Below, piece after piece: positions 1 through 6,969 of a stretch of 14,336 nucleotides of DNA. Source of the stretch: Chloroflexota bacterium. GTDB lineage: Bacteria; Chloroflexota; Anaerolineae; Aggregatilineales; UBA2796. The notes below the pieces were generated by a model. The model did no database searches and was not told the origin of the DNA. It saw nothing but the letters and a program-made list of their open reading frames with translations. The stretch lies in assembly GCA_017743585.1 (NCBI GenBank), contig JAGHYP010000041.1, positions 1 through 14,336 on the forward strand, written 5' to 3'. The translations under genes and the position numbers were made by a program. How positions within the stretch are numbered: position 1 is the first letter of the stretch; each line of letters begins with the position of its first letter.

Positions 1-58
1 CGCTCTGGCAGCGCGCTTGGCGGAAAAACGCCGCCAACAACGCCAAGATAGCAACTGA
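1..58 (+). CDS. C-terminus of an unidentified upstream gene (partial)
   Basis: The frame starting at base 2 is open and reads ALAARLAEKRRQQRQDSN before a TGA at 56-58. The stop lies 4 bases before the ATG of the next gene (63), which is normal operon spacing. A charged Arg/Gln/Lys-rich tail is a common protein end. Only 18 residues are visible, so no family can be named. The frame of the next gene is also open here, so a longer N-terminus of that gene is formally possible, but its signal peptide argues against this. Confidence 0.45.
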   Translation, partial: ALAARLAEKRRQQRQDSN

Positions 59-62
59 GGCA

Positions 63-977
63 ATGACCACGCTGAAGCGCTCGCTTTTCATCTGCACGCT
101 GCTGATCAGCCTGGTCGCTTGTCAGAACGGCATCGGACTTGGCGGCACGCCTATCGTGGTCTTCCCGACGGCAAGCTCGCCGCCGCCGACCTTTCCCGGC
201 GTCGCGACTGTGCCGCCTGCCTTCCCCACGCAGCCCCTGAATCCATTTGCCACGCCGGCGCTCGGCAGCGTGCTGGAGCCGAACTGGAATCCGATCCGCC
301 CTGAATTTCCCGGCGCCGCTTGGCGCACCTTCACCTTCAGGAACTCTCAGGGCGCCAGCGTCGGTGTGGTTGTGGTGCGCATCGATCCGCGCTTCTCAAC
401 GTTGCGCGTGCATCATCTGCCCGGTCAGGCGCTGACGATTCAGCAGTGGCAGCAGTTGCTGCCGAACGCGCTCGCCATTGTGAACGCCAGTTACTTCGAT
501 GCCAACAATCGTCCGCTCGGCTTGGTGGTGGCAGATGGCAGCTTCTTCGGGCAGGTCATCCCGCGCAACGATGCAGGCGTCTTTCAGGTGAAAGATGGTG
601 TGCCGCGCGTGCGCTCGCTGTGGCTTGAGCCGCTCCGTCAGGGCGAACAATTTCAGCAGGTTGTGCAAGCCTTCCCGATGTTGATGTCTCACGGCTATGT
701 GGCGCCGATCAATCCTGACGTGGCGCAAGCGCGCGCTGCGCGCACTGCAATTGCGCAGGATAAGCTAGGGCGCATCCTGTTCATCGTGACGGTTTACGCA
801 GGTGTCACGCTCGGCGAGCTGGCGAATTGGCTCGGCAACAGCAACCTGAACATCGATTTCGCGCTGAACCTAGATGGCGGCGCCTCCACTGGCTTGTACA
901 TCGCCACAGGCGGGCCGAATCAGTTCGTGCCTAGCCTAAAGGCTGTGCCTGTAGTGATTGCGCTCTATGCGCGTTAG
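63..977 (+). CDS. Lipoprotein with phosphodiester glycosidase (NAGPA-like) domain
   Basis: 304 residues. The N-terminus has the layout of a lipoprotein signal: KR near the start, a hydrophobic core, then the lipobox LVAC with Cys20 as the predicted lipidated residue. A Pro/Thr-rich linker (about 30-80) leads to a domain (about 85-302) with hallmarks of the phosphodiester glycosidase family (PF09992, related to the uncovering enzyme NAGPA). These are the NASYF element at 141-145, ADGSFFG at 158-164, RAARTAIAQD at 224-233, and the NLDGGAST turn at 269-276 matching the family's LDGGGSS signature. Members are thought to cleave sugar or peptidoglycan-linked phosphodiester bonds outside the cell; the substrate here is unknown. 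The ATG at 63 follows TGAGG closely and fits the signal peptide. The stop is 12 bases before the aminotransferase start, so the two are probably co-transcribed. Family assignment is confident; exact activity is not. Confidence 0.85.
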   Translation: MTTLKRSLFICTLLISLVACQNGIGLGGTPIVVFPTASSPPPTFPGVATVPPAFPTQPLNPFATPALGSVLEPNWNPIRPEFPGAAWRTFTFRNSQGASVGVVVVRIDPRFSTLRVHHLPGQALTIQQWQQLLPNALAIVNASYFDANNRPLGLVVADGSFFGQVIPRNDAGVFQVKDGVPRVRSLWLEPLRQGEQFQQVVQAFPMLMSHGYVAPINPDVAQARAARTAIAQDKLGRILFIVTVYAGVTLGELANWLGNSNLNIDFALNLDGGASTGLYIATGGPNQFVPSLKAVPVVIALYAR

Positions 978-989
978 CGTGGTGCGCTG

Positions 990-1808
990 ATGGGCATTCC
1001 GATCGGCATTTTGACGCCTGATGGCTTGCAGGAAGCGCCGTATAGCGCCGATTCGCTAGCAGCCGCAGTGCCATTTGAGCCTGAAGGCGTGTACACGATC
1101 ACGCGCACCTTCAATCGCGATCACGTCTTGATGCTAGATGAGCATTTGGATCGTCTGGAAGAATCAGCGCGCTTGGAGAACATCCCGCTGCGCTTGGATC
1201 GCGCTGCGTTGCGCGCCGCCTTGCGGACGTTGATCGAGCGCGGCGGCTATCCTGAGTCGCGTTTTCGGATCACAGTGCCGCGCGCGCGACCTGATCACCT
1301 GTATCTGAGCGTTGAGCCGTTCACGCCGCTGCCAGCGGAGCTGATCCAGCAAGGCGTGCGCGTGGCGACTGTGCCGTTAGCGCGGCGCAATCCTGCCGCC
1401 AAGACGACCGATTGGATGAGCCAGCGCAAAGCGGCTGCCCTGCCCGAAGGCGTCTATGAAGGCGTGCTGGTCTCGCCTGACGGATTGCTGTTGGAAGGGT
1501 TGAGCAGCAATTTCTACGCCGTGATGGGCGGCGTCCTGCGCACGGCAGGCGAAGGCGTGCTGAGCGGGATTGCGCGGCGCGCTTTGCTGGCACTCGCGCC
1601 GAACTACCTGCCTGTGCGCCTCGAGCCAATTCACAAGGCTGAGCTGGGAGCAGTGGAAGAGGCATTTTTGACCAGCGCGTCGCGCGGCGTGGTGCCGATC
1701 GTCGCGATAGATGGGCAGGTCATCGCAGATGGCAGGCCGGGCGCTCAGACCATGCGGCTGCGCGAGGCGTATGAGGAATGGGCGCAGGCACATCTCACGC
1801 CGCTGTGA
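990..1808 (+). CDS. PLP-dependent class IV aminotransferase (BCAT / D-amino-acid transaminase / aminodeoxychorismate lyase family)
   Basis: 272 residues, the usual length for fold-type IV PLP enzymes. Visible landmarks are HLDRLEESA (52-60), matching the conserved H-x-x-R-L segment near the N-terminus; Lys138 in AAKTTDW, aligning with the Schiff-base lysine (IKAGGNY in bacterial BCAT); and LLEGLSSNFY (167-176), the family's E-G-x-x-x-N phosphate-binding signature with Glu169. LSGIARRALL (about 191-200) corresponds to the G-I-T/A-R turn. The family transfers the amino group of branched-chain or D-amino acids, or releases pyruvate from aminodeoxychorismate in folate synthesis. Sequence reading alone does not separate these. 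There is no strong Shine-Dalgarno before the ATG at 990, which is 12 bases after the preceding stop, so translational coupling is likely. Confidence 0.85.
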   Translation: MGIPIGILTPDGLQEAPYSADSLAAAVPFEPEGVYTITRTFNRDHVLMLDEHLDRLEESARLENIPLRLDRAALRAALRTLIERGGYPESRFRITVPRARPDHLYLSVEPFTPLPAELIQQGVRVATVPLARRNPAAKTTDWMSQRKAAALPEGVYEGVLVSPDGLLLEGLSSNFYAVMGGVLRTAGEGVLSGIARRALLALAPNYLPVRLEPIHKAELGAVEEAFLTSASRGVVPIVAIDGQVIADGRPGAQTMRLREAYEEWAQAHLTPL

Positions 1809-1893
1809 TGCCTTGTGGGCAAATGCCGCACACAGCCGACTTGGGAACAGAGAAAACTCCGGCAAGCTGCGCAAGAACTGACCATGCTGAACC

Positions 1894-2538
1894 ATGCCGC
1901 TGTTGCTCTTAGGCTCTAGCTCAGCCCGACGGCGCGCCTTGCTTGCCGCAGTTGGGCTATCCTATGAGGTAATCCGACCTGATGTAGACGAGAGTCCATT
2001 GCCTGCCGAGCCGCCTGATGCCTATGTGCTACGTTTGTGTCGCGCCAAGGCGATGGCGCTGCCGCCTGAGCATCTGAGGCCTGAGACCTACGCCTTGACC
2101 GCCGATACAAGCGTTGTGCTGGACGGCGCGATCCTCGGCAAGCCCGAGACGCCCGATGAAGCGCGCGCAATGTTGCATGCTCTGCGCGGCAGGTCGCATC
2201 ATGTGTACACAGGCGTCGCCCTGCGCGACTTTGCCACAGGCGAAGTGCAGACCGCGCTGGTCGTCAGCGCCGTCCACATGCGCGACTACACTGACGAGGA
2301 AATCGAGGCATACATCGCGCGCGGCGAGCCATTCGATAAAGCAGGCGGCTATGGCGTGCAAGATACGCGCTTCAGGCCCGTGCAGCGCCTTGAAGGTTGC
2401 CTGACTAACGTGATCGGCCTGCCGCTGTGCGTTGTGAGCGCTATGTTGCGCGCCAAAGGCATCGCAGTGCCGCATGCGCCTGTTTGTTCTCCGCAAAACC
2501 TGCCCTGCACGGTTGAAGCGCACCTCGCCAACGTCTGA
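1894..2538 (+). CDS. maf: Maf-family nucleoside triphosphate pyrophosphatase (YhdE-like, dTTP/UTP type)
   Basis: 214 residues. The full Maf signature set is present: LLLGSSSARRRALL (3-17), which replaces the usual S-x-S-P-R-R loop; TADTSVVLDGAILGKP (69-84) with the catalytic Asp71; RSHHVYTGVAL (100-110); GEPFDKAGGYGVQ (144-156) with Asp148, Lys149 and Gln156; and a terminal GCLTNVIGLPL (168-178). The DKAGxYGxQ form with Gln matches the YhdE branch, which hydrolyses dTTP, UTP and modified pyrimidine triphosphates to monophosphates and is linked to septum control. The last 25 residues (HAPVCSPQNLPC and on) are an unconserved tail. The start at 1894 gives the family's normal N-terminus, but I see no Shine-Dalgarno before it. 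The 85-base gap from the aminotransferase gene holds no clear promoter. Confidence 0.93.
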   Translation: MPLLLLGSSSARRRALLAAVGLSYEVIRPDVDESPLPAEPPDAYVLRLCRAKAMALPPEHLRPETYALTADTSVVLDGAILGKPETPDEARAMLHALRGRSHHVYTGVALRDFATGEVQTALVVSAVHMRDYTDEEIEAYIARGEPFDKAGGYGVQDTRFRPVQRLEGCLTNVIGLPLCVVSAMLRAKGIAVPHAPVCSPQNLPCTVEAHLANV

Positions 2539-2583
2539 CGTTGCACTGATTTGCGCTGATTCGATCTGTGCGCATGTCTGCGC

Positions 2584-2589
2584 TATACT
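2584..2589 (+). promoter_or_regulatory. -10-like element of bioY
   Basis: TATACT (one mismatch from TATAAT), preceded by CGC, lies 44 bases before the chosen bioY start. No good -35 box is found 16-18 bases upstream. The same GC-TAnnnT form recurs before four other genes in the window at similar distances, which raises the likelihood that it is real. Confidence 0.4.
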
Positions 2590-2603
2590 CCCAGCTTGTC
2601 AAG

Positions 2604-2626
2604 GTCTCTCGAACGATAGGAGAGGC
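2604..2626 (+). promoter_or_regulatory. Ribosome binding site of bioY inside a small hairpin
   Basis: AGGAGAGG (2618-2625) sits 8 bases before the ATG at 2634 and is the best Shine-Dalgarno on this strand. It decides the start at 2634 over the earlier in-frame ATG at 2568. GTCTCTC (2604-2610) can pair with GAGAGGC (2620-2626) over a 9-base loop, with one G-U pair, which would cover the ribosome binding site. The ribosome site is clear; a regulatory hairpin is inference. Confidence 0.6.
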
Positions 2627-2633
2627 ACAGGCT

Positions 2634-3182
2634 ATGCAGACTTTTGCTCAAGCGCAGCTGCTCAGAGTCCTGCCGCTTGCGCTACGGCTCAGCAGCGCAG
2701 TTATTCTGCTCGCTCTCTCTGCCAAAATCACGATCACGCTACCGTTCACGCCCGTGCCGATCACTTTCCAGGTCTTGGCGATCCTACTGATCGGCTTGAC
2801 GCTGGGCAGCCGCGAGGCAGCAGCCAGTGTGTTCGCCTACCTCGCCGCAATTGCCTCAGGTTTGCCGCTCGACGCGCGCGGATTAGGCGCAGCAGCGTTT
2901 GCAGGGCCGACGGCGGGCTACCTGATCGCCTTCTTGCCTGCCGCGATGCTAGCAGGGCTTGGTCGCGGACGCGGCACGTGGCAGGCGTTTGCCATCTCCT
3001 GCCTTGCCGTGATGGTCATTTACGCAGGCGGCGTGCTGGTCATGCGCGGCTTTGTGGGCAGCTGGGAACGTGCTATCGCGCTGGGCGTGGCGCCGTTCAT
3101 CCTAGCTGATTTCGGCAAGGCGCTTTTGGCAGTGGCGCTCATCCGTCTGGGGCGCGCCAGCCGTCTGCAAGGGCTGCTGTGA
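2634..3182 (+). CDS. bioY: BioY, biotin-binding S component of an ECF transporter
   Basis: 182 residues from the ATG at 2634, chosen because AGGAGAGG lies 8 bases upstream. The in-frame ATG at 2568 would lie before the likely -10 element's transcription start and adds a non-conserved stretch. BioY landmarks are LSAKITITLPFTPVPITFQ (29-47), the biotin-site segment near the first helix; GLTLGSREAAAS (54-65); GPTAGYLIAF (91-100); and the C-terminal GVAPFILADFGKALLA (151-166) with the conserved Asp159 and Lys162. About six hydrophobic segments are visible, as expected. BioY binds biotin in the membrane and works with shared EcfA/EcfA'/EcfT modules, none of which are encoded here, so it is probably a stand-alone S unit or uses modules elsewhere. 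No BirA-type palindrome is evident upstream. Confidence 0.93.
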   Translation: MQTFAQAQLLRVLPLALRLSSAVILLALSAKITITLPFTPVPITFQVLAILLIGLTLGSREAAASVFAYLAAIASGLPLDARGLGAAAFAGPTAGYLIAFLPAAMLAGLGRGRGTWQAFAISCLAVMVIYAGGVLVMRGFVGSWERAIALGVAPFILADFGKALLAVALIRLGRASRLQGLL

Positions 3183-3217
3183 AACGCGCCCGCCATTAGG
3201 TGGCATGCAACGCGAGC

Positions 3218-3256
3218 CGGCGCCGCTGAAGCTGCGCGAGTGCTGCTGCGGCGCCG
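3218..3256. terminator. Inverted repeat between convergent genes, possible bidirectional terminator
   Basis: The 127-base gap between bioY (ends 3182) and the convergent membrane-protein gene (ends 3310) contains CGGCGCCGC (3218-3226) and GCGGCGCCG (3248-3256), a perfect 9-bp stem with a 21-base loop. Each arm contains the self-palindrome CGGCGCCG. Position suits termination of both genes, but there is no T-run on either side, so it is not a classic intrinsic terminator. Chance in such GC-rich DNA is possible. I see nothing else in this gap. Confidence 0.3.
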
Positions 3257-3309
3257 ATATCTCGCTTCTGCAGTCGCTCTCGATGCCGCTTTTCAGGAAA
3301 TAGCGCTGA

Positions 3310-4065
3310 TCAGCGGCGCAGGAGCCGCTGATAGGCCTGCGGCAGGTACGGCGTGAGAATGTCCGTGAAGTAAGGGCCCATCGGCAGGTCATTGCCGCCT
3401 AGATTCGGAATCGCCGCGCCGCGCAGGATCACCACGCCTTTCAAGCACGCGCCAATCGAGATGGACGAGCCATCGGCGCGTGCCACCAAAAAGCGCACAT
3501 GGTCAGGACAATCGAAATCGGGCGCTATGATCGCCTGTGCGATGTTGAAGGCAGTGATGAATCGCTGCATCTCTGGTGTACCGGCGTTTACCGGCGCGCT
3601 GCGCACGTAGCTGCCCGTGATCGGATCCAGCACCTCCAGCACGAGCGCTCGCATGCCTTCCAATCTGGCGTCAACGTACGGGTTGAGGAAGCTGCCAATC
3701 TTAGACGGGTCGTTAGGCGGCAAGGGGGTGATCTCGGGCGTGGCAGTCACGATGATCGGCGTGACGGTCGCGGCGACGCTGAGCGTCGGCGTGCTTGGGC
3801 GCGGAATGGCGCTCTCCGAAAGCACGATCAGCAAGCATAAGCTGAGCAGGCAAAAGCCGCTGATCATGCCGATGGCCAGTAGCGCGCCTAATACGAGCGG
3901 ATCGCGCGGCAGCCAAAGCGGCAACGGCGCCATGATATCATCGAGCAGGCGGCGTGGCGCGTGCTCGGCTCTGGGCGCGCCGGGATAGTCCTCAGGTCTG
4001 TATGCGCGCAGCTCGGGCTCGCGCGGCAGTTGTTCAGGCGGCTGATCGCGATAAAATTGACTCAT
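3310..4065 (-). CDS. Single-pass membrane-anchored protein of unknown function
   Basis: 251 residues; I do not recognise a family. The N-terminal 55 residues are polar, rich in Pro, Arg and Glu and probably cytoplasmic. A hydrophobic segment (about 56-84, with Cys72 and Cys77) follows. A Thr/Pro linker (88-120, TPIIVTATPEITPLPP and flanks) then leads to a C-terminal domain of about 130 residues predicted to lie outside the membrane. That domain has two cysteines (186 and 207) that could form a disulfide, and an ADGSSISIGAC strand pair. The gene is divergent from the radical SAM gene and convergent with bioY, so it is its own transcription unit. Shine-Dalgarno is weak. An extended -10 element lies 49 bases upstream. 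Plan and composition resemble the two small membrane proteins upstream of ileS, but I see no clear homology. Confidence 0.75.
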   Translation of the reverse strand: MSQFYRDQPPEQLPREPELRAYRPEDYPGAPRAEHAPRRLLDDIMAPLPLWLPRDPLVLGALLAIGMISGFCLLSLCLLIVLSESAIPRPSTPTLSVAATVTPIIVTATPEITPLPPNDPSKIGSFLNPYVDARLEGMRALVLEVLDPITGSYVRSAPVNAGTPEMQRFITAFNIAQAIIAPDFDCPDHVRFLVARADGSSISIGACLKGVVILRGAAIPNLGGNDLPMGPYFTDILTPYLPQAYQRLLRR

Positions 4066-4114
4066 GGCTCAGTTGTGCCTTATTCAGGCAGGCGATACAC
4101 GCTAGGGATGCTGT

Positions 4115-4123
4115 ATTTTAGCA
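4115..4123 (-). promoter_or_regulatory. Extended -10 promoter element for the 4065 gene
   Basis: On the minus strand the sequence reads TGC-TAAAAT: five of six matches to TATAAT plus the TG of an extended -10. It ends 49 bases before the start codon. No -35 box is evident, as expected for an extended -10 promoter. On the + strand the same bases give TATTTT (4114-4119), a weak candidate for the radical SAM gene 22 bases before its start. The 76-base gap is therefore probably a shared divergent promoter region. Confidence 0.45.
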
Positions 4124-4141
4124 TGTGGAGTGGAGCGTCGG

Positions 4142-6085
4142 ATGACACCTGAGCAGATCGAGCGCCATTTAGACCGTCTGCTGCTCTCGGTCACCAAGCC
4201 GGGGCGCTACGTCGGCGGCGAGTATAACAGCGTTCGGAAGGATTGGGAAGCGGTCTCTTTCCGAGCAGTGCTCGCTTTCCCTGATATCTACGACATAGGC
4301 ATGTCCAACCTTGGACTGATGATCCTGTACGATATCCTCAACAAGCAGCCTGACATGCTGGCAGAGCGCACGTACAGTCCATGGCTGGATATGGAAGCGC
4401 TGATGCGGCAGCACGGCATTCCGCTCTACAGCCTTGAGAGCAAGCGTCCGATCCGCGACTTCGACCTGCTTGGCATCAGCTTGCCCTACGAGCAGCTCTA
4501 CACGAACGCGCTGAACCTGATCGACCTAGCGGGGATGCCTGTGCTTGCCGCTGAGCGCGATGAGCGCTATCCGCTCGTCATCGCCGGCGGGCACGCCTGC
4601 TACAACCCCGAGCCGATGGCTGATTTCATTGATGCGTTCGTGATCGGCGAAGGCGAGGAGATCATCCTCGATATCGCGCGGACGCTGATGGCGACGCGCG
4701 GCAAGTCGCGCCATGAGCAGTTGCGCGCGCTGGCGAAGGTGCAGGGCATTTACGTGCCGCGCTTTTACGACGTGCGCTATCACGCCGATGGCACAATCGC
4801 CTCAGTGACGCCAAATGTGCCCGAAGCGCCGCCGAAAGTCTTGAAGCGCATTGTGCCAATCTTGCCTGAGCCGTTCACGCGCTTCATCGTGCCGAACGTG
4901 GATACTGTCCACAACCGCGCGCCGATTGAGATCATGCGCGGCTGCACGCGCGGCTGCCGGTTTTGCCATGCCGGCATGGTCACGCGCCCTGTGCGCGAGC
5001 GCAGCGTTGAAGAAGTGGTGGCGGCGGTCGAGCAGATCGTGCGCAACACAGGCTTCGAAGAGATCGGCCTGCTCTCGCTCTCCTCGTCGGATTACACACA
5101 CATCAAGCGCTTGGTGCGCGAGATCGGCGATCGCTGGGGCGCGCAAGGCCTGAGCATCGGATTGCCTAGCCTGCGCATCGAGACCATGAGCGCCGATCTG
5201 ATGGACGCGCTGCGCGATACACGGCGCAGCGGCTTCACGCTGGCGCCTGAGGCTGCCACTGAGAGAATGCGCGATATCATCAACAAATACGTGCCTGACG
5301 CGCAAGTGCTGGAGACAGCGCACGAGATTTACAGGCGCGGCTGGCGCACGATCAAGCTGTATTTCATGATCGGCCATCCGAGCGAGACGCTCGAAGACGT
5401 GCGGGCAATCGCCGATCTCTCAAAGGCGGTTCTGGCGCAGGGACGCAAGTTTCATGGCAACAAGGCGAGCGTCAACGTCGGCGTCAGCACCTTCATCCCC
5501 AAGCCGCACACGCCGTTCCAGTGGTCGCCGTTGGATAGCCTTGAGCAGATATACGCCAAGCAAGAGCTGCTCAAGCGCGAGCTGCGCGGCAATGGCTTGC
5601 GCCTGCGCTGGAATAACCCGCAAGAGACGCTCTTTGAAGGCTTTCTCTCGCGCGGCGATCGGCGCTTAGGCGCGGTGATCCTGCGCGCTTGGCGCAACGG
5701 CGCAAAATTCGACGCGTGGCAAGATGAGCACAAGCCCGAAATCTGGCGTGAAGCCTTCGCCGCTGAAGGCTTGTCCATTGATTTCTATACGCATCGCCCG
5801 CGTCCGCTCGATGAAGTCTTCCCATGGGATCACATTGACGTGGCAGTCAAGAAGAAGTTCCTGATCGAGGATTACCTGATGTCTCAGCGCGGCGAGACGC
5901 GCGTGGATTGCCGCAATAGATGCTTTGCTTGCGGAATCCTGCCCGAGTTCGCCGAGATGCGCAGTCAGACACCTGCTGAGGCGTGGGAATGCCCGCCTGT
6001 GAAGCCGAAGGCAGCGCGCGGCGTGCCGTTGCCCGCGCCGTTACCGCCATCCGACGAGATCATCCCGCTCTTGCCCGTGAATTGA
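4142..6085 (+). CDS. Radical SAM protein of the TIGR03960 type, with N-terminal B12-binding-like domain
   Basis: 647 residues from the ATG at 4142. That start has GGAG (4132-4135) with a 6-base spacer, better than the GTG at 4130, which lacks a separate Shine-Dalgarno. The N-terminal half (about 25-230) has features of a cobalamin-binding-like Rossmann domain: FPDIYDIGMSNLG, then SLPYEQLYTNALN, then IAGGHACYNPEPMADFIDAF. The radical SAM core begins at IEIMRGCTRGCRFCHAGM with the 4Fe-4S ligands Cys268, Cys272 and Cys275. A second C-x3-C-x2-C pattern occurs near the C-terminus (Cys590, Cys594, Cys597). This family is widespread but its reaction is not established. It is usually next to, or fused with, a DUF2344 (TIGR03936) partner near RNase G or ribosomal protein genes. 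No such partner is present here; a GT2 glycosyltransferase follows instead. Family call is confident, function unknown. Confidence 0.9.
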   Translation: MTPEQIERHLDRLLLSVTKPGRYVGGEYNSVRKDWEAVSFRAVLAFPDIYDIGMSNLGLMILYDILNKQPDMLAERTYSPWLDMEALMRQHGIPLYSLESKRPIRDFDLLGISLPYEQLYTNALNLIDLAGMPVLAAERDERYPLVIAGGHACYNPEPMADFIDAFVIGEGEEIILDIARTLMATRGKSRHEQLRALAKVQGIYVPRFYDVRYHADGTIASVTPNVPEAPPKVLKRIVPILPEPFTRFIVPNVDTVHNRAPIEIMRGCTRGCRFCHAGMVTRPVRERSVEEVVAAVEQIVRNTGFEEIGLLSLSSSDYTHIKRLVREIGDRWGAQGLSIGLPSLRIETMSADLMDALRDTRRSGFTLAPEAATERMRDIINKYVPDAQVLETAHEIYRRGWRTIKLYFMIGHPSETLEDVRAIADLSKAVLAQGRKFHGNKASVNVGVSTFIPKPHTPFQWSPLDSLEQIYAKQELLKRELRGNGLRLRWNNPQETLFEGFLSRGDRRLGAVILRAWRNGAKFDAWQDEHKPEIWREAFAAEGLSIDFYTHRPRPLDEVFPWDHIDVAVKKKFLIEDYLMSQRGETRVDCRNRCFACGILPEFAEMRSQTPAEAWECPPVKPKAARGVPLPAPLPPSDEIIPLLPVN

Positions 6086-6090
6086 CCGCA

Positions 6091-6138
6091 AGGCGCGGTA
6101 TGTCTTTCGGACGCCGCGCCTGCTTTCACCCGTGAAAG
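6091..6138. repeat. Two tandem hairpins between the radical SAM and GT2 genes
   Basis: The 95-base gap contains AGGCGCGG (6091-6098) pairing with CCGCGCCT (6114-6121) over a 15-base loop. Immediately after it, CTTTCAC (6123-6129) pairs with GTGAAAG (6132-6138), effectively a 6-bp stem with a CCCG loop. No T-run follows, so intrinsic termination is doubtful; an RNA-processing or attenuation role is possible. The second hairpin abuts the in-frame ATG at 6139, which makes that ATG a poor start for the next gene. Confidence 0.4.
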
Positions 6139-6180
6139 ATGCGCGCTGGCGTGCCACGACTTTCGCCGCATGGAAGTAGG

Positions 6181-6954
6181 ATGCCTTCTGTGTCGGATCA
6201 GGTCTCGGAGCTGCCTGAAACGGCCGATCGGCCGTTTCTCTCAATCGTCATTCCCGCGCTCAACGAAGCGCTGCGCCTGCCCGAGAGTCTGCGCAAGATA
6301 GATGCTTTCCTAAAGCAACAACCGTACAGCGCTGAAGTGATCGTGGTAGAGAACGGCAGCACGGACGATACAGCCGGCGTGGTGCGCGCTTTCATGCAGA
6401 CTCATCCGTACGTGCGCCTATTCGAAGGCGAGCCGCGCGGCAAGGGGCGTGCTGTGCGACGCGGCATGTTGGCGGCGCGCGGCGCGTATCGTTTTTTGTG
6501 CGATGCCGATCTCTCCATGCCGATTGAAGAAGTCAACAAGTTTTTGCCGCCTGCGCTGGAGGGCTACGATGTGATCATCGGATCGCGCGAGGCGAAAGGC
6601 GCGCGGCGCTACAACGAGCCGTGGCATCGGCATGTGATGGGGCGCATTAACAATTGGATCATCAAGCTGCTCGCCGTGCGCGGCTTCGAGGATACGCAAT
6701 GCGGCTTCAAGGCGTTCACGGCGCGCGCCGCTGAGGATTTATTCGGGGTGAGCGTGATCAATGGCATCGGCTTCGATGTTGAAATCTTGTTCCTCGCCAA
6801 GCAGCGCGGCTATCGCATCGCCGAAGTGCCGATCAACTGGTATTTCGATCCCGATAGCCGCATGCGCTTGGTCAAGGATTCGCTCGGCATCCTTCGCGAA
6901 ATTCTTGCGATACGCCGCAACTGGCGCGATGGAGTGTACACAAAGCGCACCTGA
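6181..6954 (+). CDS. GT2 glycosyltransferase, dolichyl-phosphate beta-glucosyltransferase-like
   Basis: 257 residues from the ATG at 6181, preceded by GGAAG (6172-6176). An in-frame ATG at 6139 would add 14 unconserved residues and abuts a hairpin. The GT-A fold is clear: FLSIVIPALNEALRLPESL (19-37), VIVVENGSTDDT (53-64), RGKGRAVRRGM (86-96), and the metal/nucleotide-binding LCDADLSMP (106-114) with Asp108 and Asp110. Then come IIGSREAKGARR (132-143), DTQCGFKAF (171-179) and NGIGFDVEILFLAKQRGY (194-211). These match the ALG5/DPG-synthase-like branch that moves glucose or another sugar from a nucleotide donor to a polyprenyl phosphate at the cytoplasmic membrane face. There is no C-terminal membrane domain of the kind seen in many polyprenyl-phosphate transferases. 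Donor and acceptor are not readable from the sequence. The gene converges on the next one with only 15 bases between stops. Confidence 0.9.
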   Translation: MPSVSDQVSELPETADRPFLSIVIPALNEALRLPESLRKIDAFLKQQPYSAEVIVVENGSTDDTAGVVRAFMQTHPYVRLFEGEPRGKGRAVRRGMLAARGAYRFLCDADLSMPIEEVNKFLPPALEGYDVIIGSREAKGARRYNEPWHRHVMGRINNWIIKLLAVRGFEDTQCGFKAFTARAAEDLFGVSVINGIGFDVEILFLAKQRGYRIAEVPINWYFDPDSRMRLVKDSLGILREILAIRRNWRDGVYTKRT

Positions 6955-6969
6955 GCAGAGCTTGCCGCG

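Noticed and set aside
1809..1893. Promoter or small RNA between the aminotransferase and maf genes
   Set aside because: No -10-like element or stable stem was visible in the 85 bases.
1377..1895. 172-codon frame antisense to the aminotransferase gene
   Set aside because: It lies against a gene with complete family motifs and shows no start signal.
2029..2523. 164-codon frame antisense to maf
   Set aside because: Maf motifs are complete on the + strand; the antisense product is His/Gln/Cys-rich without a recognisable domain.
2568..2633. N-terminal extension of BioY from the ATG at 2568
   Set aside because: It lies before the likely transcription start and has no ribosome site, while AGGAGAGG precedes the ATG at 2634.
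2474..3109. 211-codon + strand frame spanning the maf end and bioY
   Set aside because: It overlaps two well-supported genes in another frame, its product is Ala/Arg/Cys-rich with no motif, and it has no ribosome site.
3183..3309. Possible small gene in the gap after bioY
   Set aside because: I found no frame with a start, ribosome site and protein-like composition; only the inverted repeat stands out.
6139..6180. N-terminal extension of the GT2 enzyme from the ATG at 6139
   Set aside because: The ATG abuts a hairpin, has no Shine-Dalgarno, and the added residues are not typical of the family; the ATG at 6181 has GGAAG upstream.
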